Positions 1-8,873 of a DNA stretch of 64,000 nucleotides are shown piece after piece. A model generated the notes under the pieces. It ran no database searches and had not been told where the DNA came from. It saw nothing but the letters and a program-made list of their open reading frames with translations. Location: contig JAAWDH010000048.1 of NCBI GenBank assembly GCA_022793675.1, positions 27,339-91,338 on the forward strand. Reading direction: 5' to 3'. The first letter of the stretch is position 1; the number at the start of each line of letters is the position of its first letter. Origin of the DNA: Oscillospiraceae bacterium (GTDB lineage: Bacteria; Bacillota; Clostridia; Oscillospirales; Ruminococcaceae). The position numbers were made by a program, and so were the translations under genes.

Positions 1-2
1 CG

Positions 3-80
3 CTGAAAGGGAAGGGGATCCGCTTTACAGAGAGCGTTGCGAAAGATAAAATGGCGGATTATGTCCTTAGCCAGTTTTAG
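3..80 (+). CDS. C-terminal end of an unidentified protein (partial)
   Basis: The window opens inside a reading frame whose last 25 codons are visible, ending at a TAG at 78-80. The tail is charged and ends in Y-V-L-S-Q-F. There is too little to name a family. It lies on the same strand as the metallophosphoesterase gene and its stop is 135 nt before that start. The left part is outside the window, so function is unknown. Confidence 0.5.
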   Translation: MKGKGIRFTESVAKDKMADYVLSQF

Positions 81-215
81 CTGGATGCCAACTGAAGCGG
101 TTTGGCCAAAACGGTTAAGCGGGGCGGGGCAGCCTCGCCGCCGTATCAACCCAGAGGAGGGAGGAAGATTGGCCTGCGGCTGGTTGAGAGCCGCGGAAAC
201 GGCCGATTGCGGGTC

Positions 216-890
216 ATGGTATATGGGATAGCGGACTTGCACCTTTCGCTGGGGGTGGATAAGCCGATGGATGTATTCAAAGGCTGGGAAGATTATGTAT
301 CCCGGTTGGAAAGGAACTGGCGGCGGCTTGTCCGGGAAGAGGACACGGTAGTGGTGGCCGGGGACATTTCCTGGGGGCTGGATATTGGGGAGAGTTTGGA
401 GGACTTCCGCTGGCTGGACAGCCTGCCGGGGGAAAAGCTGCTGCTCAAAGGCAACCACGACTTGTGGTTCTCGACCAAAACTAAGGTGGAGCGCTTTTTT
501 GCCGACAACGGCTTTTCTTCGCTGAAAATGCTTTTCAACAATGCGTTCCAGCTTGACGGCTATGCCCTTTGCGGCACCAGGGGCTGGATGAACGACCAGA
601 GCGATAAAAAGGTGCTTAGGCGGGAATGCGGGCGGCTGCGGCTGAGCTTGGAGGCCGGAAAGAAACTTGGCGGGGAACCGTTGGTTTTCCTCCATTATCC
701 GCCGGTTTACGGCAGCGGCGACTGCCCGGAGATCATTGAGGTGCTTTTGGAGTACGGCGTAAAACAGGTCTATTACGGCCATATCCATGGTTGTTCGGCT
801 GGGTATGCCATCAATGGGCAGCGGTATGGTATCGATTTTCGGCTGATTTCTTGTGATTATCTCCAATTTGAGCCAAAACGAATCATATAA
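216..890 (+). CDS. Calcineurin-like metallophosphoesterase
   Basis: A 224-residue two-metal phosphoesterase. The signature blocks appear in order: D-L-H near residue 6, G-D-I-S-W near 50, G-N-H-D near 79, H-Y-P-P near 150 and G-H-I-H-G near 190. These residues bind the two metals in the calcineurin-like family. There is no signal peptide, so it should act in the cytoplasm; the natural substrate cannot be told. ATG 216 is chosen because the protein then begins just before the first metal motif as in relatives. The frame is open further upstream (to 102) and a TTG at 204 is possible, and no strong ribosome site decides the start. It may be co-transcribed with the preceding partial gene. Confidence 0.85.
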   Translation: MVYGIADLHLSLGVDKPMDVFKGWEDYVSRLERNWRRLVREEDTVVVAGDISWGLDIGESLEDFRWLDSLPGEKLLLKGNHDLWFSTKTKVERFFADNGFSSLKMLFNNAFQLDGYALCGTRGWMNDQSDKKVLRRECGRLRLSLEAGKKLGGEPLVFLHYPPVYGSGDCPEIIEVLLEYGVKQVYYGHIHGCSAGYAINGQRYGIDFRLISCDYLQFEPKRII

Positions 891-923
891 TTTGCGAGAA
901 TCCGGAAAATTTCACAAAAACAC

Positions 924-952
924 TGGAATATCCCGCCGTTTTATGCTATACT
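924..952 (+). promoter_or_regulatory. Extended -10 promoter for tig
   Basis: TGGAAT at 924-929, a 17-nt spacer, then TATACT at 947-952 preceded by TG (TGCTATACT). The -35 is weak but the extended -10 compensates. It lies in the 274-nt gap before tig, giving a leader of about 200 nt rich in short inverted repeats and no gene. Confidence 0.55.
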
Positions 953-1164
953 GAAAGACATAGCGCGTATTCCGTTTCCCGGGCCGTTTTGTGGCCGGAA
1001 AAGGGAGGGCAGATAGTCAACAGGTTCTGGAAGGGCTTGCCTTTTTCCAGGCGGTGTCGGCTATGGAAATCTGAAGCAGGGCCGCTTTTGGCGGCCTCCC
1101 GCGGCCAAAATGGCCGGGGCTTTCAAAGGGTTTTGGAAGTGCTTTGACTATAGGAGGATGTCTG

Positions 1165-2445
1165 ATGAGCTTAGTATCCACAAACAACATTGCAGCCAGC
1201 AAGTATGAGCTGGAAATCGCCATTTCTGCCGAGGAATTCGAGGCGGCTATCGCTGGCGTCTACAAAAAGCGCGCCAAGGAGTTCCAGGTTCCCGGCTTCC
1301 GCAAGGGCAAGGCCCCCCGCAAAACCATTGAGAAGTTGTTCGGCGAGCAGATCTTCTTTGAGGAAGCAGTCAACGCCGCAGCCCCCAAGGCGCTGCAGGA
1401 AGCCTATACCGAGTCTGGGCTGGAAATCGTCGTCGCCCCCAATGTCGAGGTCGTTTCAATCTCCAAAGAAGACGGCGTCACATTAAAGGCTGTCTGTGTG
1501 GTCAAGCCTGAAGTTACCGTCAAGGAATATAAGGGCCTCAAAGCCTCCAATACCCCTGCGCCTGTCACCGATGAGGATATCCAGGCCGAGATCGACCGGA
1601 TGCGCAGCCGCAATGCCCGCACCATCTCGGTGGAAGACCGTGCGGCCCAGAAGGACGATATCGTGGTTATCGACTTCGAGGGTTTTGTGGATGGCGTCGC
1701 TTTTGAGGGCGGCAAGGCAGAGGGCTATTCGCTGACCCTTGGCTCCGGCCAGTTTATCCCCGGTTTTGAGGATCAGATTGCCGGCCATAACAAGGGCGAA
1801 ACCTTTGACGTCAACGTCGCGTTCCCGGAGGAGTACCATGCCGAAGAGCTGAAGGGCAAGCCTGCGACCTTCAAAGTCACCCTGCACGACATCAGCGCGA
1901 GGGAACTGCCTGAAGCCGACGACGAGTTTGTCAAGGACGTTTCCGAATTTGATACCCTTGATGAGCTGAAGGCCGATATTGCCAAGAAAAAGGCCGAGTC
2001 CAACGAACGCGCCGCCAACGCCGCTTTTGAAAACGCGCTGATCGACGCAATCATCAGCAATATGGAAGGCGATATCCCCGAAGAGATGGTCGAGGCCCGC
2101 ATCGACGAGATGGTTCAGGACTTCCAGCACCGTCTCCAGTCCCAAGGCCTGTCGATGGATATGTACCTGCAATATACCGGCATGAACGCCGATTCCTTCC
2201 GGCTGACCTTTAAAGAGCAAGCGGACAAGCAGGTCAAGATTGCATTGGCGTTGGAGAAGATTGTCGAGATGGAAGGCATCGAGCCGACCGAGGAAGAGAT
2301 CGACGCCGAAGCTGCCAAGCTTTCCGAGCAGTACCAGGGTGTCCCTGCCGAGCAGATCAAAGCTGCGTTGGGCGATCAGCTGAAGAGCGACGTGGCCCAG
2401 AAGAAAGCTGTGGAGCTGATTAAGAGTAGCGCTGTCGCCGAATAA
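1165..2445 (+). CDS. tig: Trigger factor (ribosome-bound chaperone / peptidyl-prolyl isomerase)
   Basis: A 426-residue trigger factor, usual length. The N-terminal ribosome-binding domain carries the loop G-F-R-K-G-K-A-P near residues 43-50. The central FKBP-type domain begins around 150 (D-x-V-x-I-D-F-E-G, then L-G-S-G-x-F-I-P-G-F-E). The helical C-terminal domain follows from about 250. It binds nascent chains at the exit tunnel and catalyses prolyl isomerization. ATG 1165 follows AGGAGG at 1152-1157 and gives the standard start. It is the first gene of the classic tig-clpP-clpX order, which links nascent chain folding with protein degradation. Confidence 0.98.
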   Translation: MSLVSTNNIAASKYELEIAISAEEFEAAIAGVYKKRAKEFQVPGFRKGKAPRKTIEKLFGEQIFFEEAVNAAAPKALQEAYTESGLEIVVAPNVEVVSISKEDGVTLKAVCVVKPEVTVKEYKGLKASNTPAPVTDEDIQAEIDRMRSRNARTISVEDRAAQKDDIVVIDFEGFVDGVAFEGGKAEGYSLTLGSGQFIPGFEDQIAGHNKGETFDVNVAFPEEYHAEELKGKPATFKVTLHDISARELPEADDEFVKDVSEFDTLDELKADIAKKKAESNERAANAAFENALIDAIISNMEGDIPEEMVEARIDEMVQDFQHRLQSQGLSMDMYLQYTGMNADSFRLTFKEQADKQVKIALALEKIVEMEGIEPTEEEIDAEAAKLSEQYQGVPAEQIKAALGDQLKSDVAQKKAVELIKSSAVAE

Positions 2446-2540
2446 GCCGGCGTTTTCATGGGAAGCTTTAAGGAAAGTTTTCAATCTGGTTTTGTTTTCT
2501 TCATTTTTTCAGACGATAATTGTAATGGAACTGTTACTTT

Positions 2541-2565
2541 CGGGTGGGGCGGAGGGCCCCACCCG
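2541..2565 (+). terminator. GC-rich hairpin between tig and clpP
   Basis: A perfect 10-bp stem (2541-2550 with 2556-2565) around a GGAGG loop, followed by a pyrimidine-rich TCCCTTGCTTTTT. It could end part of the tig transcripts, or be a partial terminator allowing read-through into clpP. Confidence 0.55.
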
Positions 2566-2606
2566 TCCCTTGCTTTTTATCCTGTCCAAAAGGAGGATTT
2601 TGTGTT

Positions 2607-3188
2607 ATGAGTTTAGTGCCTATGGTCATCGAGCAGACCGGACGCGGGGAGCGCTCCTTTGACATCTATTCCCGGCTGCTGAACGACCGGATTATTATGC
2701 TCTGCGAAGAGGTTAACGACACCACGGCCAGCCTAGTCGTGGCCCAGCTGCTCTATCTTGAGGGCCAGGACCCTGAAAAGGACATCCAGCTTTACATCAA
2801 CAGCCCCGGCGGTTCGGTAACGGCCGGCATGGCTATCTACGATACGATGCAATACGTCAAATGCGACGTTTCGACCATCTGCGTAGGCATGGCCGCTTCC
2901 ATGGGCGCGTTCTTGCTGTCCAGCGGCGCTAAGGGCAAGCGCATCGCCCTGCCCAACAGCGAGATTATGATTCACCAGCCTTCCGCCGGCACCCAAGGGC
3001 AAATCACTGATATGTCCCTGCATCTGAAACGGCTGGAAACAATTAAAAAACGGCTGAACAAGATCCTTGCGGCCAATACCGGCAAGCCGGAAGAGGTTGT
3101 GGCGGCCGACTGTGAGCGCGACAATTTCATGCTCGCCGAAGAGGCGCTGGAATACGGCCTCATCGACAAGATCTTAGCCAGCCGCTGA
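2607..3188 (+). CDS. clpP: ATP-dependent Clp protease proteolytic subunit
   Basis: A 193-residue ClpP. The catalytic triad is visible: Ser98 in G-M-A-A-S-M-G-A, His123 in M-I-H-Q-P and Asp172 in E-R-D-N-F-M. The oxyanion segment S-P-G-G-S is at 66-70. It forms the tetradecameric serine protease chamber that works with ClpX, encoded 36 nt downstream. ATG 2607 follows an AGGAGG at about 2591. A longer open frame exists upstream but lacks a ribosome site. No CtsR-type direct repeat was seen upstream, so regulation by CtsR is not supported here. Confidence 0.98.
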   Translation: MSLVPMVIEQTGRGERSFDIYSRLLNDRIIMLCEEVNDTTASLVVAQLLYLEGQDPEKDIQLYINSPGGSVTAGMAIYDTMQYVKCDVSTICVGMAASMGAFLLSSGAKGKRIALPNSEIMIHQPSAGTQGQITDMSLHLKRLETIKKRLNKILAANTGKPEEVVAADCERDNFMLAEEALEYGLIDKILASR

Positions 3189-3224
3189 TAAGCGCTGATT
3201 TTCTAATAGGAAAGGCATGGTATC

Positions 3225-4508
3225 ATGGCTGATTATAGCGATAAAAGTTCGGTCCGCTGCAGTTTTTGCGGCAAACGGGACCATGCCGTCCGGCGGATGC
3301 TGCATTCGCCGGGCGCCAATATCTGCGACGAATGCGTAGCGTTATGCTACAATATGCTGGCGGAAGAGGGGATTTTTGCTCCAATGCCGCAAGCGGCAGG
3401 CAGCGTTTCGGCAGAAGACTTTAACCTTCTCAAGCCCGCCCAGATCAAGGCGGTGCTGGATGAATATGTCATCGGTCAGGACCGGGCTAAAGTTACGCTG
3501 GCTGTGGCGGTGTATAACCACTATAAGCGGATTTTCCATCCTGCAGCGGACAGCAGCGACGTGGAGATCCAAAAGAGCAACGTTTTGCTCTTAGGGCCGA
3601 CCGGCGTGGGCAAGACGATGCTGGCCCAGACGCTGGCACGCACTCTCCATGTCCCCTTTGCGATTGCCGACGCCACCACCCTTACCGAGGCGGGCTATGT
3701 GGGCGACGATGTGGAAAATGTGCTGGTGCGGCTGCTGCAGGCGGCAGATTTCGATGTCGAAGCTGCCGAGCGGGGGATTATCTATATTGATGAGATTGAT
3801 AAGATTACCCGCAAATCAGAAAACGCTTCCATTACCCGCGATGTCAGCGGTGAAGGCGTCCAGCAGGCACTGCTGAAGATCCTTGAAGGCACTGTTTCCA
3901 ACGTCCCGCCCCAAGGCGGCCGCAAGCACCCCCATCAGGAGTTTATCCAGGTGGACACCAGCAACATCCTCTTTATCTGCGGCGGCGCGTTCGAGGGCAT
4001 CGAAAAGATCATCAATAAGCGGATGGATTCTTCGACGTTGGGCTTTGGAGCCAATGTGCAGAAGCGGGAAGACCTGCCCAAAGGCGAGGCCTTGAAGGGG
4101 TTAATCCCCGACGACCTAGTCAAATTCGGCCTGATTCCCGAGCTGGTGGGCCGGCTGCCAGTGATTACGGCGCTGGAGGATCTGTCGGTAGAGCAGCTGG
4201 TTCAGGTGCTCAAGGAGCCGAAAAACAGCCTCTTGAAGCAATACACCGAACTGTTTGCGATTGACGAAGTCGAGCTTTCGATGAGCGAGGATGCGCTGCG
4301 GGCGGTGGCCGAAGAAGCTGTCAAGCGCAAAACTGGCGCTCGCGGCCTGCGCAATGTCATGGAAGAGCTACTGATGGATCTGATGTACGAGGTACCCTCC
4401 GACGAGACTATCACCCGTGCGGTCATCACACCTGAAGCGGTGCGTAAGGAAGAACCGGCGCTGCTGGAGCATGGCGACGGACAGGCGGCCTTGAAAAAAG
4501 CTCGCTGA
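3225..4508 (+). CDS. clpX: ATP-dependent Clp protease ATP-binding subunit ClpX
   Basis: A 427-residue AAA+ unfoldase. The zinc-binding domain has Cys12, Cys15, Cys34 and Cys37. Walker A is G-P-T-G-V-G-K-T at 124-131, Walker B I-I-Y-I-D-E about 185-190, and the sensor-2 G-A-R-G-L-R lies in the C-terminal third. The L-G-F-G-A segment near 275 matches the IGF loop that docks ClpP. It unfolds tagged substrates and passes them to ClpP. The start has a ribosome site (AGGAAAGG) upstream. The order tig-clpP-clpX is conserved in Firmicutes; a lon gene, often next in other species, is absent. Confidence 0.98.
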   Translation: MADYSDKSSVRCSFCGKRDHAVRRMLHSPGANICDECVALCYNMLAEEGIFAPMPQAAGSVSAEDFNLLKPAQIKAVLDEYVIGQDRAKVTLAVAVYNHYKRIFHPAADSSDVEIQKSNVLLLGPTGVGKTMLAQTLARTLHVPFAIADATTLTEAGYVGDDVENVLVRLLQAADFDVEAAERGIIYIDEIDKITRKSENASITRDVSGEGVQQALLKILEGTVSNVPPQGGRKHPHQEFIQVDTSNILFICGGAFEGIEKIINKRMDSSTLGFGANVQKREDLPKGEALKGLIPDDLVKFGLIPELVGRLPVITALEDLSVEQLVQVLKEPKNSLLKQYTELFAIDEVELSMSEDALRAVAEEAVKRKTGARGLRNVMEELLMDLMYEVPSDETITRAVITPEAVRKEEPALLEHGDGQAALKKAR

Positions 4509-4528
4509 CTTTTCAGGCAGAGGTTTTG

Positions 4529-4560
4529 GCAGCAGGCGCAGGCCGCGCCTGCTGCTTTTT
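4529..4560 (+). terminator. Rho-independent terminator after clpX
   Basis: A perfect 11-bp GC stem (4529-4539 with 4545-4555), 5-nt loop, then five T residues at 4556-4560. It closes the tig-clpP-clpX unit. Confidence 0.9.
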
Positions 4561-4624
4561 GCACAAATCCGGGGCGTCGGGTTGGCAAATTTAGAAAATT
4601 TGTTTTGAAATTTCTCCAAAACGA

Positions 4625-4653
4625 TTGACAAACGCCGGCTTCTAGAGTAAAAT
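4625..4653 (+). promoter_or_regulatory. Promoter of the topoisomerase B gene
   Basis: TTGACA at 4625-4630, 17-nt spacer, TAAAAT at 4648-4653. The consensus -35 and exact spacing make this a good sigma-A promoter, about 40 nt upstream of the start codon. Confidence 0.75.
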
Positions 4654-4693
4654 GGGAAAGATAAAAGTATCAACTGCAATGGAGGTTGCCCGG

Positions 4694-6676
4694 ATGGCAA
4701 AGCGCAAGGAAGAATATGGGAACGAAAGCATCTCCGCCCTGAAAGGGGCTGACCGGGTCCGCAAGCGGCCGTCGGTCATTTTCGGTTCGGACGGGCTGGA
4801 GGGCTGCGAGCATTCTTTTTTTGAGATCCTCTCCAACTCCATCGACGAGGCCCGCTCTGGCTACGGTTCAAAAATTATCGTTACGGTTCATCCTGACGCT
4901 TCTATTGAAGTGCAGGACTTTGCCCGGGGCATCCCGGTGGACTGGAACCCCCGCGAGGAACGCTACAACTGGGAGCTGGTTTTCTGCGAGCTTTACGCGG
5001 GCGGCAAATACCGCGAGGACGGCGGCGAGAATTACGAATTCTCGTTGGGGCTGAATGGCTTGGGTACCTGCGCTACCCAGTATGCTTCAGAGTTTTTCGA
5101 TGTTGAGGTCATCCGCGATGGCTTTCAGTATAACCTGCATTTTGAAAAGGGGAGCTTGGTCGGGGAAATGCAGAAAACCCCTACAACCCAGAAAAAAACC
5201 GGTACCAGGCAGCATTGGCGGCCGGATCTGGAAGTTTTTACCGATATCAAGATCCCGGTCGAGTTTTTCGCTGACGTGCTGAAAAAACAGGCGGTGGTCA
5301 ACAAAGGGCTGCTTTTTGAGCTGATTGACCGTACTGGCGACAAGGTGGAAAAACGGGAGTTCTGCTATGAAAACGGCCTGACCGATTATCTGAAGGAGAT
5401 TGCTGGCGAGGACGCGCTGACCAGTATTGAGTATTGGGAGGCCGAACGGGTGGGCCGCGACCGGGAAGACCGTGAGGATTACAAGGTCAAGCTGTCGGTA
5501 GCGGTGTGCTTTTCAAACAAACTGAAGTTTGCCGAATATTATCACAATTCCAGCTTTTTGGAGTACGGCGGCTCGCCGGAGCGGGCGGTGCGGCAAGCGT
5601 TTGTTTCCCAGATTGACGCTTATCTGCGCCAGGGCGGCAAATACCTGAAAAATGAAAGCAAAATCACTTTTGCCGACGTGGAGGATTGCCTGGTGCTGGT
5701 GTCTTCGTCCTTTTCGACCCAGACTTCCTATGAGAACCAGACCAAAAAAGCCATTACCAACCGTTTTGTTTATGAGGCGATGACGGATTTCTTGAAGCAC
5801 CAGCTGGAGATCTATTTCCTGGAAAACCCAGTGGACGCCGGTAAAATCGCCGAGCAGGTACTGGTCAACAAGCGCAGCCGTGAAAACGCCGAACGCACCC
5901 GCCTGAACCTGAAAAAGAAGCTGCAAGGGACGATGGACGTCACCAACCGGGTGCAGAAATTTGTCGACTGCCGCACCCGCGATACCGCCCGACGGGAGCT
6001 GTTTATTGTAGAGGGCGACTCGGCGCTGGGGGCCTGCAAGCTCTCCCGCGACGCTGAGTTCCAGGCCATTATCCCGGTGCGGGGCAAAATCCTCAACTGC
6101 CTGAAGGCGGATTATGATAAGATTTTTAAAAGTGAAATCATTATCGACCTTTTGAAGGTGCTGGGCTGCGGGGTGGAGGTTCGAAGCAAATCCAACCGTG
6201 ATATTGCCGAGTTTGACCTGAATGCCCTGCGCTGGCAGCGGGTATTTATCTGCACCGATGCCGATTATGACGGTTTCCAGATCCGCGTGCTGATCCTGAC
6301 GATGCTTTACAGGCTGACGCCGACGTTGATTGAAAAGGGATACGTTTATATCGCCCAGACCCCTCTTTATGAAATTACGACCAAAACCCGCGTCTATTTT
6401 GCCTACAGCGAAGCCGAGAAGATTCAGATCCTTCAGGAATTGGGCAACGCCAAATATACCCTTCAGCGTTCCAAGGGTCTTGGCGAAAACGATCCCGAAA
6501 TGATGTGGATGACAACCATGAACCCCGAGACTCGCCGCGCCATCCGCGTTACCCCCACCGATGCCGCCCGCACAGCCGAGATGTTTGAGATGCTCCAGGG
6601 CAACGACCTTCAGGGCCGCAAGGATTATATCGCCGACCACGGCCACGAATACCTTGACCTTGCAGATATTTCGTAG
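4694..6676 (+). CDS. Type IIA DNA topoisomerase subunit B (ParE/GyrB family)
   Basis: A 660-residue ATPase/TOPRIM subunit. The GHKL ATPase has E-I-L-S-N-S-I-D-E near 44-52, D-F-A-R-G-I-P-V near 75-82 and G-L-N-G-L-G-T near 120. The TOPRIM domain has E-G-D-S-A-L-G-A near 440, the metal-binding D-A-D-Y-D-G near 527, and R-S-K-G-L-G-E later. It would pass DNA duplexes with a ParC/GyrA partner. Several positions differ from the canonical forms (D-N-S, D-N-G-R-G, E-G-D-S-A-G-G, D-A-D-V-D-G), so this is a divergent branch. No A subunit follows; nadE does. ATG 4694 sits 8 nt after GGAGG. GyrB and ParE cannot be separated from this. Confidence 0.85.
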   Translation: MAKRKEEYGNESISALKGADRVRKRPSVIFGSDGLEGCEHSFFEILSNSIDEARSGYGSKIIVTVHPDASIEVQDFARGIPVDWNPREERYNWELVFCELYAGGKYREDGGENYEFSLGLNGLGTCATQYASEFFDVEVIRDGFQYNLHFEKGSLVGEMQKTPTTQKKTGTRQHWRPDLEVFTDIKIPVEFFADVLKKQAVVNKGLLFELIDRTGDKVEKREFCYENGLTDYLKEIAGEDALTSIEYWEAERVGRDREDREDYKVKLSVAVCFSNKLKFAEYYHNSSFLEYGGSPERAVRQAFVSQIDAYLRQGGKYLKNESKITFADVEDCLVLVSSSFSTQTSYENQTKKAITNRFVYEAMTDFLKHQLEIYFLENPVDAGKIAEQVLVNKRSRENAERTRLNLKKKLQGTMDVTNRVQKFVDCRTRDTARRELFIVEGDSALGACKLSRDAEFQAIIPVRGKILNCLKADYDKIFKSEIIIDLLKVLGCGVEVRSKSNRDIAEFDLNALRWQRVFICTDADYDGFQIRVLILTMLYRLTPTLIEKGYVYIAQTPLYEITTKTRVYFAYSEAEKIQILQELGNAKYTLQRSKGLGENDPEMMWMTTMNPETRRAIRVTPTDAARTAEMFEMLQGNDLQGRKDYIADHGHEYLDLADIS

Positions 6677-6808
6677 GGGATGTACGGTCTGCGTCGGCCA
6701 GTAAAAAGTTTTGTTTGGTTATTTCAAAAAATCGCAGGGGCCGGGGGCGGACTTTCCTACAGGAAGCGGTTCCCTGGTCACCCTGCTGTCAGCGAGGAAG
6801 TGTTTTGT

Positions 6809-8704
6809 ATGAGCTATGGATTCATCAAAGCGGCGGCCCTATCGCCGAAGGTCACGGTCGCTGCGCCGGAAAAGAACGCCCAAACGGCGTTGGAGATGCT
6901 GCAAAAGGCGGCTTCAGAGGGGGTGCAGCTGGCGGTATTGCCAGAGCTGCACCTGTCGGCTTACACCTGTGCAGACCTATTCCATCAGGACGCATTGATT
7001 AAGGGCTGCGAGGAAGCGCTCGGCTGGCTGCTTCGCGAGACGGCGTCGCTGCCGCTGGTTTTCGCCGTTGGTTTGCCGGTACGGGCGGGGTTAGGGCTTT
7101 ACAATTGTGCCGCAGTCTGCCAGGCGGGGAAAATTTTGGGTCTGACGCCGAAGGCTTATATTCCGAACTATCAGGAATTTTATGAAAAGCGTTGGTTTTT
7201 GCCCGGCAGCGGCCCATTGCCGGAACAGGCAGCCCTCTGCGGCCAAGCTGTCCCCTTCGGGCCGGCGCTCTACAAGTTTGGTCCGATGTTAGTTGGCGTG
7301 GAAGTCTGTGAAGATTTATGGGTGCCGGTGCCGCAAAGTTCGATGCTTTGCCTTGCCGGAGCGAACCTTATCCTCAACCTTTCGGCCAGCAACGAGCTGG
7401 TAGCTAAAAACGGTTATCGCCGGGGGCTTGTCTCCCACCAGAGCGCCGGGTGCGTCTGCGGTTATCTTTATGCTTCAGCGGGCGTTGGCGAGTCGACAAC
7501 CGACCTGGTGTTTTCGGGGGCCTGTATGGTTGCTGAAAACGGCGCCATCCTTGCCGAGAACCGTCGTTTCGAGCGGGAGGGGAGTATGGCTGCGGCCTGC
7601 ATCGATCTGCAGCGGTTAGAGGCCGAGCGCCGTAAGGATGGTAGTTTTTACGATAACGCTGTGCAGATGGCTCCGCCGGCCTATCCGGTTATTGAGGGGC
7701 GGTTTGTTCCGCTTGACGAGGCAAAAATTGACCGGGTTTTCGATCCCGCGCCCTTTATCCCTTCCGATCCGCGCAGCCGCGACGAACGCTGCCAGGAAAT
7801 CCTTGCGATTCAAGCGGCGGGCTTGGCCAAGCGGCTTTCCCACACTGGCCTTGCCCGGCCGGTAATTGGTATTTCCGGCGGCCTTGATTCGACGCTGGCG
7901 CTGCTGGTGTCGGCGGAGGCAATGAAGTTGTTGGGTTATTCTAATAAGAATATTCTTGCTGTGACAATGCCAGGTTTTGGCACGACTGACGGCACCTATC
8001 AAAACGCGCTGGAACTGATCGACGCGCTGGGGGCCGAGCGGATGGAGATTGACATCAAGCCTGCCTGCTTGCAGCATATGGCTGATATTGGCCACGACCC
8101 GTCGGTGCACGATATTACCTATGAGAATACCCAGGCCCGCCAACGCACCTATCTGCTGATGGATTTGAGCAACAAGCATGGTGGGATTTTAGTTGGGACA
8201 GGCGATTTAAGCGAGCTGGCGATGGGCTGGTGCACCTATAACGCTGACCATATGAGTATGTACGGCGTCAATGCTTCGGTACCTAAGACCTTGGTGCGGC
8301 ATTTGGTGGCCTATGCGGCAGGCGAGTCTGACGAACGGGTAGCGGCAGTGCTGAAGCGGGTGTTGGATACGCCGGTCAGCCCCGAGCTGCTGCCGCCCGA
8401 CGAAGCGGGGCAGATCAAGCAGAAGACCGAGGAACAGATTGGGCCGTATGAGCTGCACGACTTTTTCCTTTATCATTTCCTGCGTTTTGGCTGTAGCCGA
8501 GACAAGCTGCGGTTTATGGCTGAGCGGGCCTTTGTTGGCAAATATGACGCTGCTGCTGTGGAAAAGTGGCTGGACCTGTTCATGCGCCGCTTTTTCATCA
8601 GCCAGTTCAAACGTTCCTGTATGCCGGACGGCCCGAAAGTCGGGTCGGTGAGCCTTTCGCCGAGAGGGGACTGGCGGATGCCGTCAGACGCGGCGTTTCT
8701 GTAA
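6809..8704 (+). CDS. nadE: Glutamine-dependent NAD+ synthetase
   Basis: A 631-residue two-domain enzyme that makes NAD+ from deamido-NAD+, ATP and glutamine. The N-terminal nitrilase-fold glutaminase shows the triad Glu46 (P-E-L), Lys115 (K-A-Y-I-P-N) and Cys167 (E-V-C-E-D). The synthetase domain has the PP-loop S-G-G-L-D-S at 356-361 and G-T-G-D-L-S-E-L. The length fits the glutamine-dependent class. ATG 6809 follows a GAGG box; the open frame reaches 6680 but the extra sequence is unlike the family. Together with pncB at 43-44.5 kb it indicates an NAD salvage route in this genome. Confidence 0.96.
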   Translation: MSYGFIKAAALSPKVTVAAPEKNAQTALEMLQKAASEGVQLAVLPELHLSAYTCADLFHQDALIKGCEEALGWLLRETASLPLVFAVGLPVRAGLGLYNCAAVCQAGKILGLTPKAYIPNYQEFYEKRWFLPGSGPLPEQAALCGQAVPFGPALYKFGPMLVGVEVCEDLWVPVPQSSMLCLAGANLILNLSASNELVAKNGYRRGLVSHQSAGCVCGYLYASAGVGESTTDLVFSGACMVAENGAILAENRRFEREGSMAAACIDLQRLEAERRKDGSFYDNAVQMAPPAYPVIEGRFVPLDEAKIDRVFDPAPFIPSDPRSRDERCQEILAIQAAGLAKRLSHTGLARPVIGISGGLDSTLALLVSAEAMKLLGYSNKNILAVTMPGFGTTDGTYQNALELIDALGAERMEIDIKPACLQHMADIGHDPSVHDITYENTQARQRTYLLMDLSNKHGGILVGTGDLSELAMGWCTYNADHMSMYGVNASVPKTLVRHLVAYAAGESDERVAAVLKRVLDTPVSPELLPPDEAGQIKQKTEEQIGPYELHDFFLYHFLRFGCSRDKLRFMAERAFVGKYDAAAVEKWLDLFMRRFFISQFKRSCMPDGPKVGSVSLSPRGDWRMPSDAAFL

Positions 8705-8814
8705 GGAGTACGGGTGCTTTTTGAAGAGAAGCTCAAGTTTAGCAAAGCTAAACTCAAAGACTTTTAGTCGCCAGGGCGCGTGTTGACCTGGGTCGTACAC
8801 GCCTACTGCGTCGG
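8705..8814 (-). repeat. Dispersed intergenic repeat, copy A
   Basis: Read on the minus strand it has the family blocks in order: CGACGCAGTAGGC, GCGCCCTGGCGA-TAAAAGTCTTT, a TTTAGC/GCTAAA palindrome, CTTCTCTTCA and CGTACTCC. It begins at the nadE stop codon. Four other copies are at 13351, 26703, 45977 and 49314. Confidence 0.75.
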
Positions 8815-8831
8815 CAGGTTGGTAAATTTTT

Positions 8832-8859
8832 GCGCCGGAGCCTTTTATGGCCCCGGCGC
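8832..8859. terminator. Bidirectional terminator between nadE and the DUF4097 gene
   Basis: An 11-bp stem with one mismatch (8832-8842 with 8849-8859), flanked by T-rich sequence on one side and A/T-rich sequence on the other. It separates convergent genes. Confidence 0.75.
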
Positions 8860-8873
8860 TTTTGTGTTAAAAA

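Noticed and set aside
1483..2484. Minus-strand frame (333 codons) over tig
   Set aside because: Shadow of tig; no recognised domain and no promoter or ribosome site.
5513..6646. Long minus-strand frame (377 codons) inside the topoisomerase gene
   Set aside because: It is the mirror of a real gene with clear motifs, has no ribosome site or family features, and such frames are common in G+C-rich coding DNA.
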